Shown here piece after piece: positions 9,004-17,548 of a DNA stretch of 64,000 bases. The stretch is from Nocardia vinacea (lineage in GTDB: Bacteria; Actinomycetota; Actinomycetes; Mycobacteriales; Mycobacteriaceae): NCBI RefSeq assembly GCF_035920345.1, contig NZ_CP109149.1, positions 9,052,001-9,116,000 of the forward strand, in the 5' to 3' direction. A program made the position numbers and the translations under genes. Below the pieces are notes generated by a model. It saw only the letters and a program-made list of their open reading frames with translations. It searched no databases and had not been told where the DNA came from. Position 1 is the stretch's first letter. Every line of letters starts with the position of its first letter.

Positions 9004-9717
9004 TTATCGGGCCTGCGCGGGAATGCGTTTCTGCAGCTGCGTAGCGAGTTGTTCGGCCGAGGCGGGCACGATGTGCACGGTATCGCCGGCCTTGATCAGA
9101 TAGCGCCCGTCGCCCTTGACATCGATCCAGGTGTAGTGGATCGGCGGCTGCGGCGATGGGTGGTCCAGCCGCCCCTCGATCCGGATATGCCCCTCGGCGG
9201 TATGCGGCTTGAGCAGCAGACGCCGGATCGACGGCACCGCTCGCTGGGCTACGACCACTGTCTCGTTGTCGCGGATCGCATCGGCGGATGCCGCCCGCGC
9301 CGGTTCGTGTCCGGCCGGGACCACGGGCAGCAATGCGGCGATCCGCGCGCCGAGCTTGGCACTGAGCCCGATCGAAAGTCGCACGCGCCCACCGAAGTCC
9401 GGTCCGGAACCAGGTTCCTGGATGGCGAGGACGGCGCGGTCGTAGATCGCACAGGCCAGTAGCCGGATCTCGGTGCCGGGACCATGTCCGCCGCCGATCG
9501 CTACGATCCTGGTGTGTGGTGCGGCCATGATTCGCAGGCACGCCGATAGGTCCGGATCGCTGCGCGGCGGTAGTCGCTCCTCCAACTGTGCGCGCAATTT
9601 ATCGGCTTCGGCCTCGGTTCTCGGGGTCTCGAGAATGCGCAGCGGATACGGGTGACGGTCCACTTCGGTCTCGCGCCAGACATGGGCGAACTCGTCCGGG
9701 GTGAAGGTCCAACCCAC
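9004..9717 (-). CDS. EspG family type VII secretion chaperone
   Basis: A 237-residue protein whose start (MGWTFTPDEFAHVWRETEVD) and overall pattern match the EspG family. These are cytosolic chaperones that bind PE/PPE-type substrates and keep them soluble before ESX secretion. Family-typical segments include RIVAIGGGHGPGTEIRLLAC, and WIDVKGDGRYLI near the C-terminus. Two genes for possible ESX substrates lie downstream in the same direction, so the three probably act together. No EccB/C/D/E core genes are present, so the secretion machine must be encoded elsewhere. The gene is divergent from the biosynthetic operon starting at 9969; the 251-bp gap holds a copy of the dispersed hairpin repeat. 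Confidence 0.82.
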   Translation of the reverse strand: MGWTFTPDEFAHVWRETEVDRHPYPLRILETPRTEAEADKLRAQLEERLPPRSDPDLSACLRIMAAPHTRIVAIGGGHGPGTEIRLLACAIYDRAVLAIQEPGSGPDFGGRVRLSIGLSAKLGARIAALLPVVPAGHEPARAASADAIRDNETVVVAQRAVPSIRRLLLKPHTAEGHIRIEGRLDHPSPQPPIHYTWIDVKGDGRYLIKAGDTVHIVPASAEQLATQLQKRIPAQAR

Positions 9718-9759
9718 GCCGATTCACTCCTTACAACCCACGAACATCATCGCGCCGCT

Positions 9760-9783
9760 AGCGACTGCTTGCAGGTCGCTCGA
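9760..9783 (-). repeat. Dispersed 24-bp hairpin repeat, copy 2
   Basis: AGCGACTGCTTGCAGGTCG then CTCGA, the exact reverse complement of the copy at 3313-3336 over the shared 24 bases. It lies in the divergent gap between espG and the biosynthetic operon, about 40 nt from the espG start. Confidence 0.8.
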
Positions 9784-9968
9784 GATGGTCAGCTTACTGG
9801 TGCCTCTGGGCGTTCGAACCAAGTCTTTGCCAAGCAGTACCCAAGGTTTGCGGGCTAACGTCGAAAGCAAATCTCGGATATATCCAGACAGCCCCTTCGG
9901 TTTGCGCTGCCTTGTTGTGCCGGAGCGCCTGCTCCGGTGCGGTGAACGGGGGTGATGGGAGAAAAGTC

Positions 9969-12800
9969 TTGCAGGTACTCGGACCGTGGACCGACTCGGC
10001 GACATTTGCCGCGCTGGGTGGGGGTAAAGCACGTGGGTTGTACACCTTGCACAATGGTGGCTTCCGGGTCCCTGACTGGGCGGTGCTCGGTACCGACGTC
10101 TTCAACCGATTCCTTATCGAGACCGCCGCGGACGCCGATTTGGCGGCTATTGTGTTAAATGTCACATCATCGGACGATCTGGATTCGGCGCTGGCCGCCG
10201 GGGCGGAACTACGCGCCGCGATCGTCGATGCGCCACTGCCGCAGCCGGTCCTCGAACTGATCGCCGATGCTTACGACCGCCTGGGGGCGGGCGCGATCGC
10301 GGTTCGATCGTCGGCCGTCGTCGAGGACGGTCCCGGCCAGTCCTATGCGGGCCAGTTCGATTCGTTCCTCAATGTCAACGGTGTCGACGCGGTCGCGGCG
10401 CGCGTGCGTGACTGCTGGGCGTCGGCATTCTCGGAACGGTCCATCCGCTATGCCTTCGCGCACGGACAGTCGCGCGCCGACGCCATAGCCGTTGTGCTGC
10501 AACGCCTTATCGATGCGCGGTCCAGCGGAGTGATGTTCACCGCGAACCCGATCAGCGGCGCCGCAGACGAATTGGTCGTCAGTGCGGTGTACGGGCTCGG
10601 TGAGGGGTTGGTGTCGGGTGCGGTGGACGCCGATTCGGTTGTGGTCGACAAATCCTCCGGCATGGTGCTGGAAACGACTGTGGGAGATAAGGATCGGAGC
10701 TATGCACCCGCCGGGGAGCAGGGCTGCGCGGTGCTCGAGGTCGAGCAGCAGCGCCGCGAGAGCGCTGTGCTGGCCGATGCCGAACTGGCCGAATTGGTGG
10801 AGTGGGGGCGCAAGCTGGAGGTCGATTTCGGTGCGCCGCAGGACATCGAGTGGGCCATCGATGCCGACGGCCTCTGGTTCCTGCAGTCGCGGCCGATCAC
10901 CACGACGGTCACCGACGGCCCGGTGCGCGGTGCGGTACTGCGCGGCGCCGGTGAGGAGCTCGCCGACCGCGATGAGCGAATCTGGGACAACTCCAACATC
11001 ATCGAGAGTTTCAGCGGCATCACCTCTCCGCTGACCTACACGACCGCCGCCGACATCTACGGCCGCGTGTACCACGGTTACGCGAAATCGCTGCGGGTGC
11101 CCGACGCGCAACTGCGCCAGACCGATCGCTGGACTCCGGTGCTACTCGGCTACTTTCACGGCCGGGTCTACTACAACCTGCTGCACTGGTACCGGATGGT
11201 GGGTATCGCACCTGGGTATCCGTTGAACCGGAAGGTGTTGGAGGCCGCGCTCGGCGTCGACGAACCGCTGCCCGACGAGATCGCGAAGACCTTGCGCCCG
11301 TTCACCTTCCGCACGCCACTGACCCGGCTGCGGTCGCGGGCGATCACCACGGTGACCTATGTGCGGCGGCTGTTCGGTATCGACGATATGGTCGAGCGCT
11401 TCATGACCGACTTCTACCGCGTCTACGACGAATACGATGCGCTCGACTATTCGACGCTGACCGGCGAACAGGCCTACGCGGCTTATCGCAAGGTCGACCG
11501 GGACCTGGTCGAGCGCTGGGGTCCGCTGATGGTCCTGGACGCAATCCTGTTGACCTGCACCGGTCTGATGTATCTGCTGACCAAACTGCTGCTGCCGAAG
11601 GCGCCGGAGTGGTTCTTGTACGCCGTTGTCGGCCCTGGCGCGGATGTCGAATCCGCCGAACCGGCCCGTGCCATGACCGAGCTCGCGCAGTTCGTACGCC
11701 AAGATCCCGAACTGGTGTCGTTGATCAATTCGACCGTGCCGGAACAGATTTACGACGCCGTGCGTGACCGCACCGAGTTCTGCGACCGGATCGAAAGTTA
11801 CATCGATCGCTACGGCTACCGCAGCCTGGACGAGCTGAAGCTGGAAACCGCGGATCTGCGCGAAAATCCCGCGAGCCTGTTCATCATGCTGCGCAGCGCG
11901 ATCGGCCGTGTCGGAGAGGCGGCACAGCACAGCCGCAGTGCGGAGGCCGACGAGTATCTCGACGCCAATCTGCGCGGCTTCCGGCGGCGGATCTATGAAC
12001 GCCTGCGCGGCAAGGTGAATCGGTGCGCGGCGCATCGGGAGCGGCTGCGGTTCTGCCGCACCAGGGCCTTCGGCATGGTCAAGCGGATGATCCGGGTAAT
12101 GGGCCGAGATCTGGTCGCGCGCGGTGTCATCGACGAATTCGACGATGTCTTCGCGCTGACCGTCCAGGAGTTGCGCGGCTGCTACGACAGCGGTGCCGCT
12201 TCGAGCGACCTGCAAGCAGTCGCTAGCGGTGCCGTTTCGAGCGACCTGCAAGCAGTCGCTAGCGGTGCCGTTCCGAGCGACCCGCACGCAGCCGCTGGCG
12301 GCGGCCTGCGCGATCTGGTCGCCGCACGGAAAGCCCAGCGCGCCAGGGACGCCGAGCTGGTCGCCCCGGCCCGCTTCGTCACCTCGGGGCCGACCTTCGG
12401 GCGCGCGGAGCTCGCGCGCCAGGGCTGGGTGCCGGTCACCGACACCCCGGCCGCGACCGTCGGCACCGTCCTGCCCGGCACGCCCTCGGCGTCCGGAATC
12501 GTCGAGGGCGCTGCGGTGGTCGTCGACGAGCCACGCGACGTGGCGGGCGGCATTCTGGTGGCATACCGCACCGATCCCGGTTGGGTGGCCGCGCTGCCCT
12601 CGGCGCCGGCGTTGGTGATCGAGCGCGGCAGTCCCCTCACCCATGTCGCGATCGTGGCACGGGAGTTGGGAGTTCCGACGGTGGTCCAAGTCAAAGACCT
12701 GACCAAGAAGATACGTTCTGGTATGGGAATACGGGTCGACGGCACGAACGGTACCGTTACCGTGCTGTCGGGAGGAGAGCTGCGGGATGAAGCCGGATAA
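9969..12800 (+). CDS. PEP-utilising phosphotransferase (PEP synthase / rifampin phosphotransferase-like)
   Basis: A 943-residue multidomain enzyme. Residues about 10-320 form the ATP-grasp PEP/pyruvate-binding domain (AVRSSAVVEDGPGQSYAGQF; FTANPISGAADELV; QDIEWAIDADGLWFLQSRP). A substrate-type middle domain runs from SNIIESFSGITSPLT. The C-terminal swivelling domain carries the phosphohistidine in GSPLTHVAIVARELGVPT (His about 892). Such enzymes split ATP and move phosphate via His to pyruvate or to a small molecule. The domain order resembles rifampin phosphotransferase more than housekeeping PEP synthase. Residues about 744-776 are an in-frame insertion of dispersed hairpin repeats. Start TTG 9969 has GGGAG 7 nt upstream; GTG 9942 is an alternative. 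It overlaps the next gene by 14 bp and heads the operon. Confidence 0.85.
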   Translation: MQVLGPWTDSATFAALGGGKARGLYTLHNGGFRVPDWAVLGTDVFNRFLIETAADADLAAIVLNVTSSDDLDSALAAGAELRAAIVDAPLPQPVLELIADAYDRLGAGAIAVRSSAVVEDGPGQSYAGQFDSFLNVNGVDAVAARVRDCWASAFSERSIRYAFAHGQSRADAIAVVLQRLIDARSSGVMFTANPISGAADELVVSAVYGLGEGLVSGAVDADSVVVDKSSGMVLETTVGDKDRSYAPAGEQGCAVLEVEQQRRESAVLADAELAELVEWGRKLEVDFGAPQDIEWAIDADGLWFLQSRPITTTVTDGPVRGAVLRGAGEELADRDERIWDNSNIIESFSGITSPLTYTTAADIYGRVYHGYAKSLRVPDAQLRQTDRWTPVLLGYFHGRVYYNLLHWYRMVGIAPGYPLNRKVLEAALGVDEPLPDEIAKTLRPFTFRTPLTRLRSRAITTVTYVRRLFGIDDMVERFMTDFYRVYDEYDALDYSTLTGEQAYAAYRKVDRDLVERWGPLMVLDAILLTCTGLMYLLTKLLLPKAPEWFLYAVVGPGADVESAEPARAMTELAQFVRQDPELVSLINSTVPEQIYDAVRDRTEFCDRIESYIDRYGYRSLDELKLETADLRENPASLFIMLRSAIGRVGEAAQHSRSAEADEYLDANLRGFRRRIYERLRGKVNRCAAHRERLRFCRTRAFGMVKRMIRVMGRDLVARGVIDEFDDVFALTVQELRGCYDSGAASSDLQAVASGAVSSDLQAVASGAVPSDPHAAAGGGLRDLVAARKAQRARDAELVAPARFVTSGPTFGRAELARQGWVPVTDTPAATVGTVLPGTPSASGIVEGAAVVVDEPRDVAGGILVAYRTDPGWVAALPSAPALVIERGSPLTHVAIVARELGVPTVVQVKDLTKKIRSGMGIRVDGTNGTVTVLSGGELRDEAG
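12201..12296 (+). repeat. In-frame tandem expansion of the dispersed hairpin repeat
   Basis: Two exact copies of the 24-bp element (12201-12224 and 12237-12260) and one diverged copy (12272-12296) stand at a 36-bp period inside the PEP-utilising enzyme gene. They encode [12 protein letters not shown] twice, then PSDPHAAAGGG. The period is a multiple of three, so the frame stays open. The insert falls between the middle domain and the His domain, a likely linker. Confidence 0.9.
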
Positions 12801-15800
12801 AGACGTTGCCGCAGTCCGCAATTGGCTGGCCGATCCGGCGCGGGACGCCGGCATCCATCTGGCCGACGAGGCCGACGGCTGGGAGTACCGCAGCTATCAC
12901 GATCTCGCGGAGCTGAGCTGGTCGATCGCGGCACGCATGCGCGAACACGGTATGGGCAGCGGCGATGGCGCATGTGTGATCATGCCGACCGGATTCCCCT
13001 GTGCCGCCGCATTTTACGCGGTATGGGCCTGCGGCGGGGTCTTCACCCCGGTCGCGCCGCCGATGTTCGGCGACCTCGACCAGATCATCGCCCATATCGC
13101 GACCATTCTGGAGCAGGCTCGGCCGCGATTGGTGGTGACCTCGACCGAGTTCGAGCAGTTGGTGCGCAAAGCGGCGGAGGCGGCGGGCCGCACGGACGAG
13201 CCGCTGGTGATCGATGCCGCGAATCTGGGTCCCGCGCCGACGGAGCGCGAATTCGGCGAGCCCGATGAATGCGCGCTGCTGCAATTCACCTCCGGGTCCA
13301 CCGGAACGCCGCGCGGGGTACGAGTCAGCTGGCACAACCTGGCCAACAACATCGCGATGATCTCGACGCTGATCGACTGGCGGCACGGCGAAACGATGGT
13401 TTCTTGGCTGCCGCTCTATCACGATATGGGCCTGGTCGGCGCATTCCTCACCACCGTGACCAATCAGGGCGAGCTGTATCTGATGCGCCCGGACCAGTTC
13501 GTCCGCGATCCGGCGCGCTGGCTGCGCGCCATGTCGCACGCACAGCACACGCCGTCGCCGTCGTTCGCGCTCGGTTATGTGGCGCATCGCGTCGCGCCGG
13601 AGGAGATCGCGGATATGGATCTGTCCGGCTGGCGCACGCTGGCCGTCGGTTCCGAGCCGGTCGAGGTGGCCGATCTGCAGTCCTTTGCGGGACTCGCTGG
13701 CAGACAAGGCTTTTCGACCAACGCGTACACCCTCGCCTATGGTCTGGCCGAGGCCACGCTGATGGTGACCTCTTCCGCGCGCAACCGGCCCATCACCGCA
13801 CTGCGGCTCGACAATCCGAATCTTCGCTTCGGCCAGCCCATTACGATCTTGGCCGAAGAATTGATCGACGACACCCACCGTGTCGAGGGCTCCGGGTGGA
13901 TCACCGGACTCGGCTACTCGACGCCCGAATCGACCGTGCGGGTGGTCGACGAAGACGGTCGGGAACTGCCCGACGGCACCCTCGGCGAGATGATCGTCGT
14001 CGGGGATTCGGTCGCGCTGGGTTACTCCGGCGAACCGAGCGCCGGTTCGTCGACGCGGATCGTCGAGCGGGTGCTGTTCACCGGCGATGCCGGATTCCTG
14101 CACAATGGTGAGGTTTTCGTTCTCGGCCGCATGGGGTCGAGTCTGAAGGTCCGCGGCCGGTCGGTGTTCATGGAGGACATCGAATCCCGGGTGGCCCAGG
14201 AAACCGGAATCACCAAGGGGAAACTCGCCGCCGTCGCGATCACCGAGGCCGGCGCCCAGGGCATCGCGCTGTTCGCCGAATCGGCACCGGGAGACTGGAT
14301 TGCCGAGGCGCGCAAGATCATTCGCGGTGAACTCGGGCCCGCACAGACGGTGAACATTGTGACCGGCCCGCGCGGCATCATTCGCCGCACCTCGAGCGGT
14401 AAACCGCGGCGTCGGCATATGTGGCAGCTGTTCGCGGAGGGCGCGTTGGCGGGTGCGGCGGTGCACACGGCCGACGGCACCACCGAATCGGAACCGCGTA
14501 CGGACAGCCCGGCTACCGACGATGCCGTGCCCGAGCCTGCACTGCCTGCCGAACGAGTGCGTCAGTTGCTCGATCGTGCGCTGGAAAGTGTTGCGGTACC
14601 GCGTGATTCGACTGTGCTGTTCGAGGGTTCGCTGGCGGAGGGCTTCGGCAATGCCGGATCCGATGTCGACTTCCTGGTTGTCGCCCCCGGTGACGAGGAG
14701 TTGCCGACCCTGCCGACGGTGTTGTTCATCGATGGTCGGCGCGTGGAGGTGCGGACACGGTCCGAGGCGCAGCTGCGCAATCAGCTGGAGCTGGCGGCGA
14801 GTGGTTCGGACAAGATCGACGAGGATCTGCTCAATCGGTGTCAGCGATTCCTGCGCGCGACCGTCGTCCGGCCCGGGGAACCGAATGTCGCGGAATTACG
14901 TGCACTGCTGCCGCATTCGAGGTTCACGGCGCTGGTGGCTGACTGGTGGACTCGGCGCGCGACGCAGGCGCTGCGATACGTAGTCGCGCTGCGGGCCCTG
15001 GGCGCCGAGGCCGAGGCCGCTGACTGGGCGCGCGATGGACTGCTCCAGGCGATGAAGGGCTGGGCTGCCCGCAAGGGCGAAAGCTATCTGGAAACCAAGT
15101 GGCTGCCGCACCAACTCGACCGCATCGGAACCGATGCGCTCATCGATCGCTACAACGACCTCACCGAGCCGACCGAACAGGTCGCGTGGCAACAGGTTTG
15201 GGAGCTGGTGGCGGCGCTCGGCGTGCCCGAGATCGCCGATGATCCGCACCAGATCCTGTTCGCACGCCGACCAGGAGTCACCACCTGGACAATCGGCGGG
15301 CGCATCCATGTAATCCGCGACGACCGTGACGTCTTCGCACTCTCGGACGACGCGGCCCGTGCCTGGCGTTCGGTGGTATTCCGGCATTCATTGCGCGATG
15401 TCCTCGGCCGCGCCGAACACGACATCGCCGCGGATCTGCTCGAGTTCCTCGGCCTAGGTCTGGTCGGATTGCACTGGCGCGGTGGGGAACTCATCGAACC
15501 CGCGCTGGCAATGTGCAAGCCGGTCAAGCCGTACACCCCGGTGCCCTACGCGGCCGCGCCCGCCCTCGGCCTGACCGGTGCCACCCGCGACGATGTGATC
15601 GCGACGCTGTCGCCCATGCCCGCAACCAGATTCACCGAATGCGCGCTGAATCTGGTGTGGTCCAATGTCGTCCTGGAGAACGCCAGGGAGGACCTGGCGG
15701 GTGCGGTCAAGAATTCCCAGGGCGCCGTCGCCGATATCGCCGCACATCGGCTCATCGCCATGGCAGTCCGTGTCTTGTTGTCCGCATTCGGGATTCACTC

Positions 15801-16191
15801 GCTGCCCGCCGATGTCGCGCCCGCGCAGACCCTGCGGCGGCTGTTGCCGGACCACGCCCTGCGTCGTGACGATCTGCTGACGCAGCTGGAATCGGCACGG
15901 CGGGTCCGTTTCTCGGAGATAATCGGAATGGGCGGAGATACTCTCGCGGGTCTCGCGGTGCTGGACGATTTCGTCACACTGGTCCGATCGGTTGCTGCGG
16001 GGGCGGAGACGACAACGGGATTCCCGGCCTCCTTCGATTCACGTGAGCAGTGGCGGCGCACTCTGGCAATCGGTTACGACTGGCTGCGCATCGCCGGGTA
16101 CCTGAATACCGACCTGCCCCTGGACGAGGCCCGCGATCTGCTGGCTTCCGGTGGCCAACAACCGCATCTGCGGGAAGGAGAGTCGTCATGA
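12787..16191 (+). CDS. Fatty acyl-AMP ligase fused to nucleotidyltransferase-type domain
   Basis: A 1134-residue fusion. Residues 1 to about 560 are an acyl-AMP ligase of the FadD/FAAL type: the P-loop is FTSGSTGTPRG (about 167), with SWLPLYHDMGLVG, AYGLAEATLMVTS, and a C-terminal lobe with GRMGSSLKVRGRSV. About 613-629 reads GSLAEGFGNAGSDVDF, the glycine-serine/DxD signature of the polymerase-beta nucleotidyltransferase fold, followed by a mostly helical region to the end that I cannot assign. The ligase probably loads an acyl group onto the carrier protein encoded next (ATGA overlap, 16188). The role of the nucleotidyltransferase part is unknown; it may modify a small molecule or be non-catalytic. 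The ATG lies inside the end of the preceding gene after GGGAGGAG. I do not know this fusion from characterised proteins. Confidence 0.85.
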   Translation: MKPDKDVAAVRNWLADPARDAGIHLADEADGWEYRSYHDLAELSWSIAARMREHGMGSGDGACVIMPTGFPCAAAFYAVWACGGVFTPVAPPMFGDLDQIIAHIATILEQARPRLVVTSTEFEQLVRKAAEAAGRTDEPLVIDAANLGPAPTEREFGEPDECALLQFTSGSTGTPRGVRVSWHNLANNIAMISTLIDWRHGETMVSWLPLYHDMGLVGAFLTTVTNQGELYLMRPDQFVRDPARWLRAMSHAQHTPSPSFALGYVAHRVAPEEIADMDLSGWRTLAVGSEPVEVADLQSFAGLAGRQGFSTNAYTLAYGLAEATLMVTSSARNRPITALRLDNPNLRFGQPITILAEELIDDTHRVEGSGWITGLGYSTPESTVRVVDEDGRELPDGTLGEMIVVGDSVALGYSGEPSAGSSTRIVERVLFTGDAGFLHNGEVFVLGRMGSSLKVRGRSVFMEDIESRVAQETGITKGKLAAVAITEAGAQGIALFAESAPGDWIAEARKIIRGELGPAQTVNIVTGPRGIIRRTSSGKPRRRHMWQLFAEGALAGAAVHTADGTTESEPRTDSPATDDAVPEPALPAERVRQLLDRALESVAVPRDSTVLFEGSLAEGFGNAGSDVDFLVVAPGDEELPTLPTVLFIDGRRVEVRTRSEAQLRNQLELAASGSDKIDEDLLNRCQRFLRATVVRPGEPNVAELRALLPHSRFTALVADWWTRRATQALRYVVALRALGAEAEAADWARDGLLQAMKGWAARKGESYLETKWLPHQLDRIGTDALIDRYNDLTEPTEQVAWQQVWELVAALGVPEIADDPHQILFARRPGVTTWTIGGRIHVIRDDRDVFALSDDAARAWRSVVFRHSLRDVLGRAEHDIAADLLEFLGLGLVGLHWRGGELIEPALAMCKPVKPYTPVPYAAAPALGLTGATRDDVIATLSPMPATRFTECALNLVWSNVVLENAREDLAGAVKNSQGAVADIAAHRLIAMAVRVLLSAFGIHSLPADVAPAQTLRRLLPDHALRRDDLLTQLESARRVRFSEIIGMGGDTLAGLAVLDDFVTLVRSVAAGAETTTGFPASFDSREQWRRTLAIGYDWLRIAGYLNTDLPLDEARDLLASGGQQPHLREGESS

Positions 16192-16460
16192 CGGCGGTGG
16201 CTGGTACTACGACTGCCGACAAGGTGCGCCGGATCGTCCTGGCCACGGCCCCGGAACCGCCTGCCGAATTGTCCGACGAGCACCGCCTCGTGGAGGATCT
16301 CGGCTTCGATTCGCTGCGTCTGATGGAACTCACCGTCGTACTCGAGCGTGCGTTCGAACTGCCGCGCTACCGGCCCGAGGAGTTGGTGGGCGTACGCCGG
16401 GTCGATGCGGTGATCGCCTTGGTCTCTGGCAGTTTGGCGGCCGGCGAGGTTCCACTATGA
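16188..16460 (+). CDS. Acyl carrier protein
   Basis: A 90-residue carrier protein. The phosphopantetheine attachment serine is in LGFDSLRLMEL (about Ser 41), within the usual helical frame (HRLVEDLGFDSLRLMELTV). It should hold acyl intermediates for the operon, probably loaded by the acyl-AMP ligase whose gene it overlaps by ATGA. AAGGAG lies upstream of the ATG. It overlaps the next reductase gene by four bases as well, so the set is translationally coupled. It is too diverged and too embedded in the cluster to be the housekeeping fatty-acid ACP. Confidence 0.88.
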   Translation: MTAVAGTTTADKVRRIVLATAPEPPAELSDEHRLVEDLGFDSLRLMELTVVLERAFELPRYRPEELVGVRRVDAVIALVSGSLAAGEVPL

Positions 16461-17548
16461 GCTCCGGCGATACCGTGCTGGTGACAGGTGCGGCCGGATT
16501 GGTCGGTGCCGAGGTCGTCGCCAGGCTTGCGGCCGCGAGCCGACCGGTCGCCGCTGTGCTGCACAGCAATTCGACCATCGTGCGCAATGACGGCACCTTG
16601 ATCGAGGCCGGTACCGCCGTCGCGGGTGACGTGCGGTTGCCCGGATTGGGCCTGTCCGAGCGCGATACCGAGGATCTGGCCGAGCGAGCCGGCATCATCG
16701 TGCACTGCGCGGCGACAACGGCATTCGACGCATCGGCAGCTGACTACGAGGAACTCAATGTGGTCGGCACCGCGAATGCCATCGCGCTCGCCCGCGAGTG
16801 GGAGGTGCCGCTCGTGCACGTCAGTACCGCTTACGTCTGCGGTATGCGGGGCGGCACCATCGCCGAGGACGAACTCGACGCCGGTCAAACTTTCGGAAAT
16901 GGATACGAGGACAGCAAGTTTCGCGCCGAAAAGCTGGTGCGGGCGGCCGGGGCGCAGGGCCTGCCGTGGGCGATCGTGCGCCCCGGCATCGTGACCGGAG
17001 CGAGCGATACCGGCACGATTCGGGAATACAAGAACCTCTACACCGTCGTGAAACTCATGGTCGAGGGCAAGCTGCGCTCGCTGCCCGGCCGCTACGACGC
17101 GACGCTTTCGCTGGCGCCGGTCGACCATGTCGCCGATGTAATCGCCGCAGCCGTCCTGGATTTCGACTCCGCGCAGAATCGCACGCTGCACGCGCTCGGC
17201 CGCGACACCCTCTCGCTGCGCGAGGTCTCCGATGTGCTCGCCGAATATCCGTCCTTCGAGGTCGCCACCTTCGTGCCGGAAGCGACCTTCGCCGAGGACG
17301 ATCTCGAGCCGATCGAGCGCGAATACTACCGCCGCATCGGTTCGCTCTACACCAGCTATTTCCGCCGGCGGCTGGTATTCGACACCGCCCACGCCGACGT
17401 CCTGCTCGGCAAGCCGTCTCCGGCGAGCGGCAAGGGGTATCTGCGGGTGCTGCTGGACTACTGCCTGGAATCGGGATACCTCGGCATGCCGCTACCGTCG
17501 ATAGCGGAGATCCTGGCGAGCAACGACTTCGACGGAGCCGCCCCATGA
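16457..17548 (+). CDS. NAD(P)-dependent thioester-reductase/epimerase-like SDR
   Basis: A 363-residue extended short-chain dehydrogenase. The N-terminal nucleotide-binding motif is TGAAGLVG (residues about 10-17). Further on are HCAATTAFDAS, VHVSTAYVCG, the catalytic YEDSKFRAEKLV (Y-x-x-x-K), and VRPGIVTGASDTG. The pattern fits the NAD-binding-4 / thioester reductase branch, which releases acyl-ACP as aldehyde or alcohol, although epimerase-type chemistry cannot be excluded. It starts with ATG in a 4-bp overlap with the ACP gene and ends in a 4-bp overlap with the NDK-like gene. In context it probably reduces the ACP-bound or released product. Confidence 0.8.
   Translation: MSSGDTVLVTGAAGLVGAEVVARLAAASRPVAAVLHSNSTIVRNDGTLIEAGTAVAGDVRLPGLGLSERDTEDLAERAGIIVHCAATTAFDASAADYEELNVVGTANAIALAREWEVPLVHVSTAYVCGMRGGTIAEDELDAGQTFGNGYEDSKFRAEKLVRAAGAQGLPWAIVRPGIVTGASDTGTIREYKNLYTVVKLMVEGKLRSLPGRYDATLSLAPVDHVADVIAAAVLDFDSAQNRTLHALGRDTLSLREVSDVLAEYPSFEVATFVPEATFAEDDLEPIEREYYRRIGSLYTSYFRRRLVFDTAHADVLLGKPSPASGKGYLRVLLDYCLESGYLGMPLPSIAEILASNDFDGAAP

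Noticed and set aside
11142..12854. 570-codon minus-strand frame opposite the PEP-utilising enzyme
   Set aside because: Antisense shadow; its only notable words are reverse reads of the hairpin repeats.
12757..14466. 569-codon minus-strand frame opposite the acyl-AMP ligase
   Set aside because: His/Arg/Asp-rich shadow translation without motifs, antisense to clear ligase signatures.
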